A stretch of 64,000 nt of DNA, taken from Nonlabens sp. Hel1_33_55 (GTDB taxonomy: Bacteria; Bacteroidota; Bacteroidia; Flavobacteriales; Flavobacteriaceae). Made by a program: the position numbers and the translations under genes. The notes under the pieces are model-generated. The model did not search any database and was not told where the DNA came from. It worked only from the letters and a program-made list of their open reading frames with translations. Within the stretch, counting starts at the first letter, position 1. Every line of letters starts with the position of its first letter. This document shows positions 61,372-64,000 of this stretch, in pieces. The stretch lies in contig NZ_LT627735.1 in the NCBI RefSeq assembly GCF_900101765.1, positions 682,001 to 746,000 of the forward strand, read 5' to 3'.

Positions 61372-62767
61372 TTTTTTCTTCATTCTAGCCTTGGTTAGTT
61401 CCTTGGTTTTAAATGCGCAGGACTCAAATCGCCCTAATGTCTTATTCATCTTAGCAGACGATCTAGGTATCAATGCATTAAACAGCTATGGTAACGAGCT
61501 GGTAGAATCACCCAATATAGACCAGCTGTTTGATGAAGGAATGCATTTCACAAACGGTTACAGCAATGATCCAACCTGTGCGCCAAGTCGTGCTTCTATA
61601 TTATCAGGTCAATATGTACCACGACACAAAGTCTATCGTGTTGCTGATCGTTATAAAACAGACAAGAAAACGCTAGAGGCTATGAAATACCTACCCCCAG
61701 AAGTCAACCGAGTCCAAGGTTCTGGTACTGGAATGAGTCTGGAAAAAATCACAATTGCAGAAGCTTTCAAAGCAAATGGTTATGCGACGGCGGCTTACGG
61801 TAAGTGGCATCTGGGAAAAAATGATTTACAGATAACAAATCAAGGTTTTGATGAAGGGTTTGAAATGACAGGTCATTATGATTTTAAAACTTCGCCTCAT
61901 CAGGATATGGACAAATCACGATTCTCGGCAGACGTGATTACTGAGAAGACAATTGAATTTATCAAAGAGTCCAAGGCTAAGGACCAACCATTCTTTGCTT
62001 ACGTTCCGTTTTATCTGGTTCATAAACCTTTGGAACCTAAAGCAGAATACCTCAAGCATTTTAAGGGAAAACTAAAGGGAAATAAAGGAGTTGGTCCTGA
62101 TGAAATAAAGGTTTTGGCGATGATCAAGAGTCTCGATGAAAGCGTTGGTCAATTGATACAAGCCTTAAAGGATTTGAATCTGGAAGATGATACAATCATC
62201 GTATTTACCAGCGATAACGGACACTACAAAACCGAAAGTGATATTTTCAATCAACCATATCGTGGCGTCAAAGGAGAAACCTTGGAAGGAGGAATCAGAG
62301 TGCCGTACATATTCAAATGGAAAGATAACATAGAAGCTGGATCATCATCCAAAGAACCGATTATTCACGTGGATATTTATCCTACAATTCTGGGATTAAC
62401 CCAAACCAATCAACCTCAAAACTATATTCTTGATGGAGAGGATTTATCGCCAATTCTCTTGGGGGAATCAACCGAAACAGTTCGCGATGCATTAGTATGG
62501 GAATACACCAATTATGCACGCTGGAATGAAAAGAAGCAGGAGTTTGCTTCAAGTTGGGTAAACGTGATTCAAATGGACGGATTTAAAATGACGGAAGACG
62601 TGGAATCCGGTAATTACTACTTATATAATTTGACAACTGATCCTTATGAGACCAAAGAAGTTGCTGCCCAAATCCCAAAACAAATAGAAAAGCTCAAGAA
62701 TAGATTAGCACAATGGAAAAACGAGGTTGGTTACGAGGAACCTCAATTAAATCCTGACCGTAAATAA
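61358..62767 (+). CDS. Cys-type sulfatase (S1 family), periplasmic, fourth of four
   Basis: 469 residues with a signal peptide (SLVLNAQ); ATG 61358 overlaps the GH29 gene by 14 bases and a second ATG follows at 61364. The motif is C74-A-P-S-R with ASILSG; metal ligands lie in FILADDLG and FTSDNGHYKT, and KWHLGK is present. It resembles the S1_16-like group by length and motifs. The overlap with the fucosidase gene suggests coupled synthesis, so the two may act on the same sulfated fucose unit; that is inference. Confidence 0.92.
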   Translation: MLMNNFFFILALVSSLVLNAQDSNRPNVLFILADDLGINALNSYGNELVESPNIDQLFDEGMHFTNGYSNDPTCAPSRASILSGQYVPRHKVYRVADRYKTDKKTLEAMKYLPPEVNRVQGSGTGMSLEKITIAEAFKANGYATAAYGKWHLGKNDLQITNQGFDEGFEMTGHYDFKTSPHQDMDKSRFSADVITEKTIEFIKESKAKDQPFFAYVPFYLVHKPLEPKAEYLKHFKGKLKGNKGVGPDEIKVLAMIKSLDESVGQLIQALKDLNLEDDTIIVFTSDNGHYKTESDIFNQPYRGVKGETLEGGIRVPYIFKWKDNIEAGSSSKEPIIHVDIYPTILGLTQTNQPQNYILDGEDLSPILLGESTETVRDALVWEYTNYARWNEKKQEFASSWVNVIQMDGFKMTEDVESGNYYLYNLTTDPYETKEVAAQIPKQIEKLKNRLAQWKNEVGYEEPQLNPDRK

Positions 62768-62982
62768 TAACTAGAAATCTGACAGTAAAAAGGAGTTTGC
62801 AAAGATAGAGTAATAGGCCTTGAGCAAAAAAAGTTATAGCTCCGTTTTATATAAATTTCATATTAAAGTCGATGAACAAACCTCTTAAGTCTTTCCTTAA
62901 ACCTGATTCCTTAGGAATTTGATTTAATTGCAGGAGCTGGATGTTACTATTAATATCAACCACTCTATATGAATAACCGACT

Positions 62983-64000
62983 ATGAATTATACGGCTACT
63001 AATAGGAGAACAATATTCTTCATAGCTCTAGTGTCGTTGACACTAACGAGCAACGCCCAGGTCGTTGCTAGTCTGAATACGAATGTAAGTGAGAAATCCA
63101 ATGTCGATTTTGGATTCAATAGAAGATCTGATAGGCCTGTTTTTTTTGGAACTGATTCATTTATATCATTACTAGAAGACCTCAATCCAGATATCATAAG
63201 ATATCCAGGTGGAACACAGGCAAACTATTGGGACTGGCGTACCGGTCAATTTTTAGAGAACACAGATAAACCAACTGGAAATCAGGAAATGGTTACCATT
63301 CCAGATTTTGTAAGTACTATTCCTGAAAGAACTAAAGCGATTTATGTCATCAACCTAGCTAGGCCTACTCCCGCAACGGGAATTCCAGTGACTGCGAGTG
63401 AAGCGGTTTTAAAAAGTGAGAAAACGCTTGATGCTAAGATTCTTGACATGATCGATGCTATCGATGAATTTACTGCTCAAGGCAAAACACCGTACGCTAT
63501 TGAATTAGGTAATGAATTCTATTTTGGGAATGAAGAATCAGGCATTTTTGAAACCGTTGAAAGAAATGGCCTGTGGTACTCTGGTTTCAATCCTGCAACA
63601 CAAGAGCCTTATGAATCCACGAATAAAAAAGAAGCTATAGAAATAAGTGCTTCGTTTTATGTGGAGCAGTGTCAAAAGGTAGTTGCTGCTATTAAAGCAG
63701 ACTATCCAGATATTAAAATAGCAATTATCAATACTAAAAGTGGAAATGGTCGTAGTGCGAGAGAGAGCTGGAACAATACGGTTAACGATGAGTTACTAAA
63801 TAATCCTGACTATGCCCAGCTGGCAACGCAGATTGATGCGGTTACACAACATCATTATCTTAATGATGAATATGGAAATCAAATGGTAATCAATGATCTC
63901 CCTTCCGCGGAAGTTGCTATTGCAGAAGGTATTCAATATCCCATTGATAAGAATCCAGACTACAATATGGTTCCTAATCCGTATCAGTTATGGATCACGG
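62983..64000 (+). CDS. Exported clan GH-A-like glycoside hydrolase, 3' end outside window
   Basis: The frame is open from ATG 62983 to the window end (339 codons). It has a signal peptide (SLTLTSNAQ), then IIRYPGGTQANYWDWRTGQF and AIELGNEFYFGNEESG. The GNE triplet resembles the acid/base region of retaining clan GH-A families such as GH39 or GH51. The nucleophile would lie beyond the window. The family is not certain, and its place at the end of the PUL supports a role in cutting the glycan backbone. The 215-bp gap before it holds no recognisable gene. Confidence 0.6.
   Translation, partial: MNYTATNRRTIFFIALVSLTLTSNAQVVASLNTNVSEKSNVDFGFNRRSDRPVFFGTDSFISLLEDLNPDIIRYPGGTQANYWDWRTGQFLENTDKPTGNQEMVTIPDFVSTIPERTKAIYVINLARPTPATGIPVTASEAVLKSEKTLDAKILDMIDAIDEFTAQGKTPYAIELGNEFYFGNEESGIFETVERNGLWYSGFNPATQEPYESTNKKEAIEISASFYVEQCQKVVAAIKADYPDIKIAIINTKSGNGRSARESWNNTVNDELLNNPDYAQLATQIDAVTQHHYLNDEYGNQMVINDLPSAEVAIAEGIQYPIDKNPDYNMVPNPYQLWIT

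Noticed and set aside
1..64000. CRISPR array, tRNA/rRNA genes, insertion sequences
   Set aside because: No regularly spaced repeats, no tRNA-like or rRNA-like stretches and no transposase or integrase frames were found.

Overview
The window looks like chromosomal DNA of a marine member of the Flavobacteriia (Bacteroidota). Evidence is a complete SusC/SusD polysaccharide utilisation locus with a hybrid two-component regulator, a HmuY-type haem-binding protein end, promoter boxes close to the Bacteroidota TAnnTTTG type, many lipoprotein and Sec signal peptides, and no Proteobacteria-like gene order. The genus is not certain; a Nonlabens/Dokdonia-like organism is a guess. No tRNA, rRNA, transposase or CRISPR array was recognised.

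Layout. (1) 1-228: 3' end of a HmuY-family gene followed by a strong terminator. (2) 577-6775: a tightly packed signalling operon: CheY-like regulator, H-NOX haem/NO sensor, PAS histidine kinase, FIST (NosP-like) sensor, second histidine kinase, Hpt protein, LytTR response regulator. Both known families of bacterial NO sensor thus lie in one operon with a possible phosphorelay. (3) 6879-20130: a surface or exopolysaccharide locus: TPR/YaiO-like outer membrane protein, MOP flippase, small STAS-like protein, GT4 glycosyltransferase, a three-gene reverse operon (large membrane protein, Ig-like exported protein, membrane-anchored GH-A hydrolase), a GT2 glycosyltransferase and phosphomannose isomerase. 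A shared sequence box lies upstream of the signalling operon and of four polysaccharide transcription units; in three promoters it sits exactly 55 bp from the -7 box. This suggests that the LytTR regulator controls its own operon and the polysaccharide genes.

(4) 20847-40890: an unusual 20-kb cluster of exported proteins: alpha/beta hydrolase, lipoprotein, four caspase-like (C14) proteins (three with WD40 or propeller-like N-terminal regions), a trypsin-ankyrin protein and a beta-rich exported protein. In two of the caspases the protease domain is split by about 320-380 extra residues. Two copies of an ~80-bp repeat and two TACCCC/GGGGTA palindromes flank this cluster symmetrically. (5) 41375-64000: a sulfated-polysaccharide utilisation locus: exported formylglycine-generating enzyme, hybrid two-component system, SusC, SusD, GH3, four Cys-type sulfatases, SGNH esterase, GH29 fucosidase-like enzyme, and a GH-A-like hydrolase running off the end. 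The substrate is probably a sulfated, fucose-containing algal glycan.

Across all regions a perfect 16-bp palindrome, CGCTTTCGCGAAAGCG, occurs 12 times (plus two degenerate copies). Nine perfect copies lie in genes, eight of them in the same reading phase encoding Ala-Phe-Ala-Lys-Ala.
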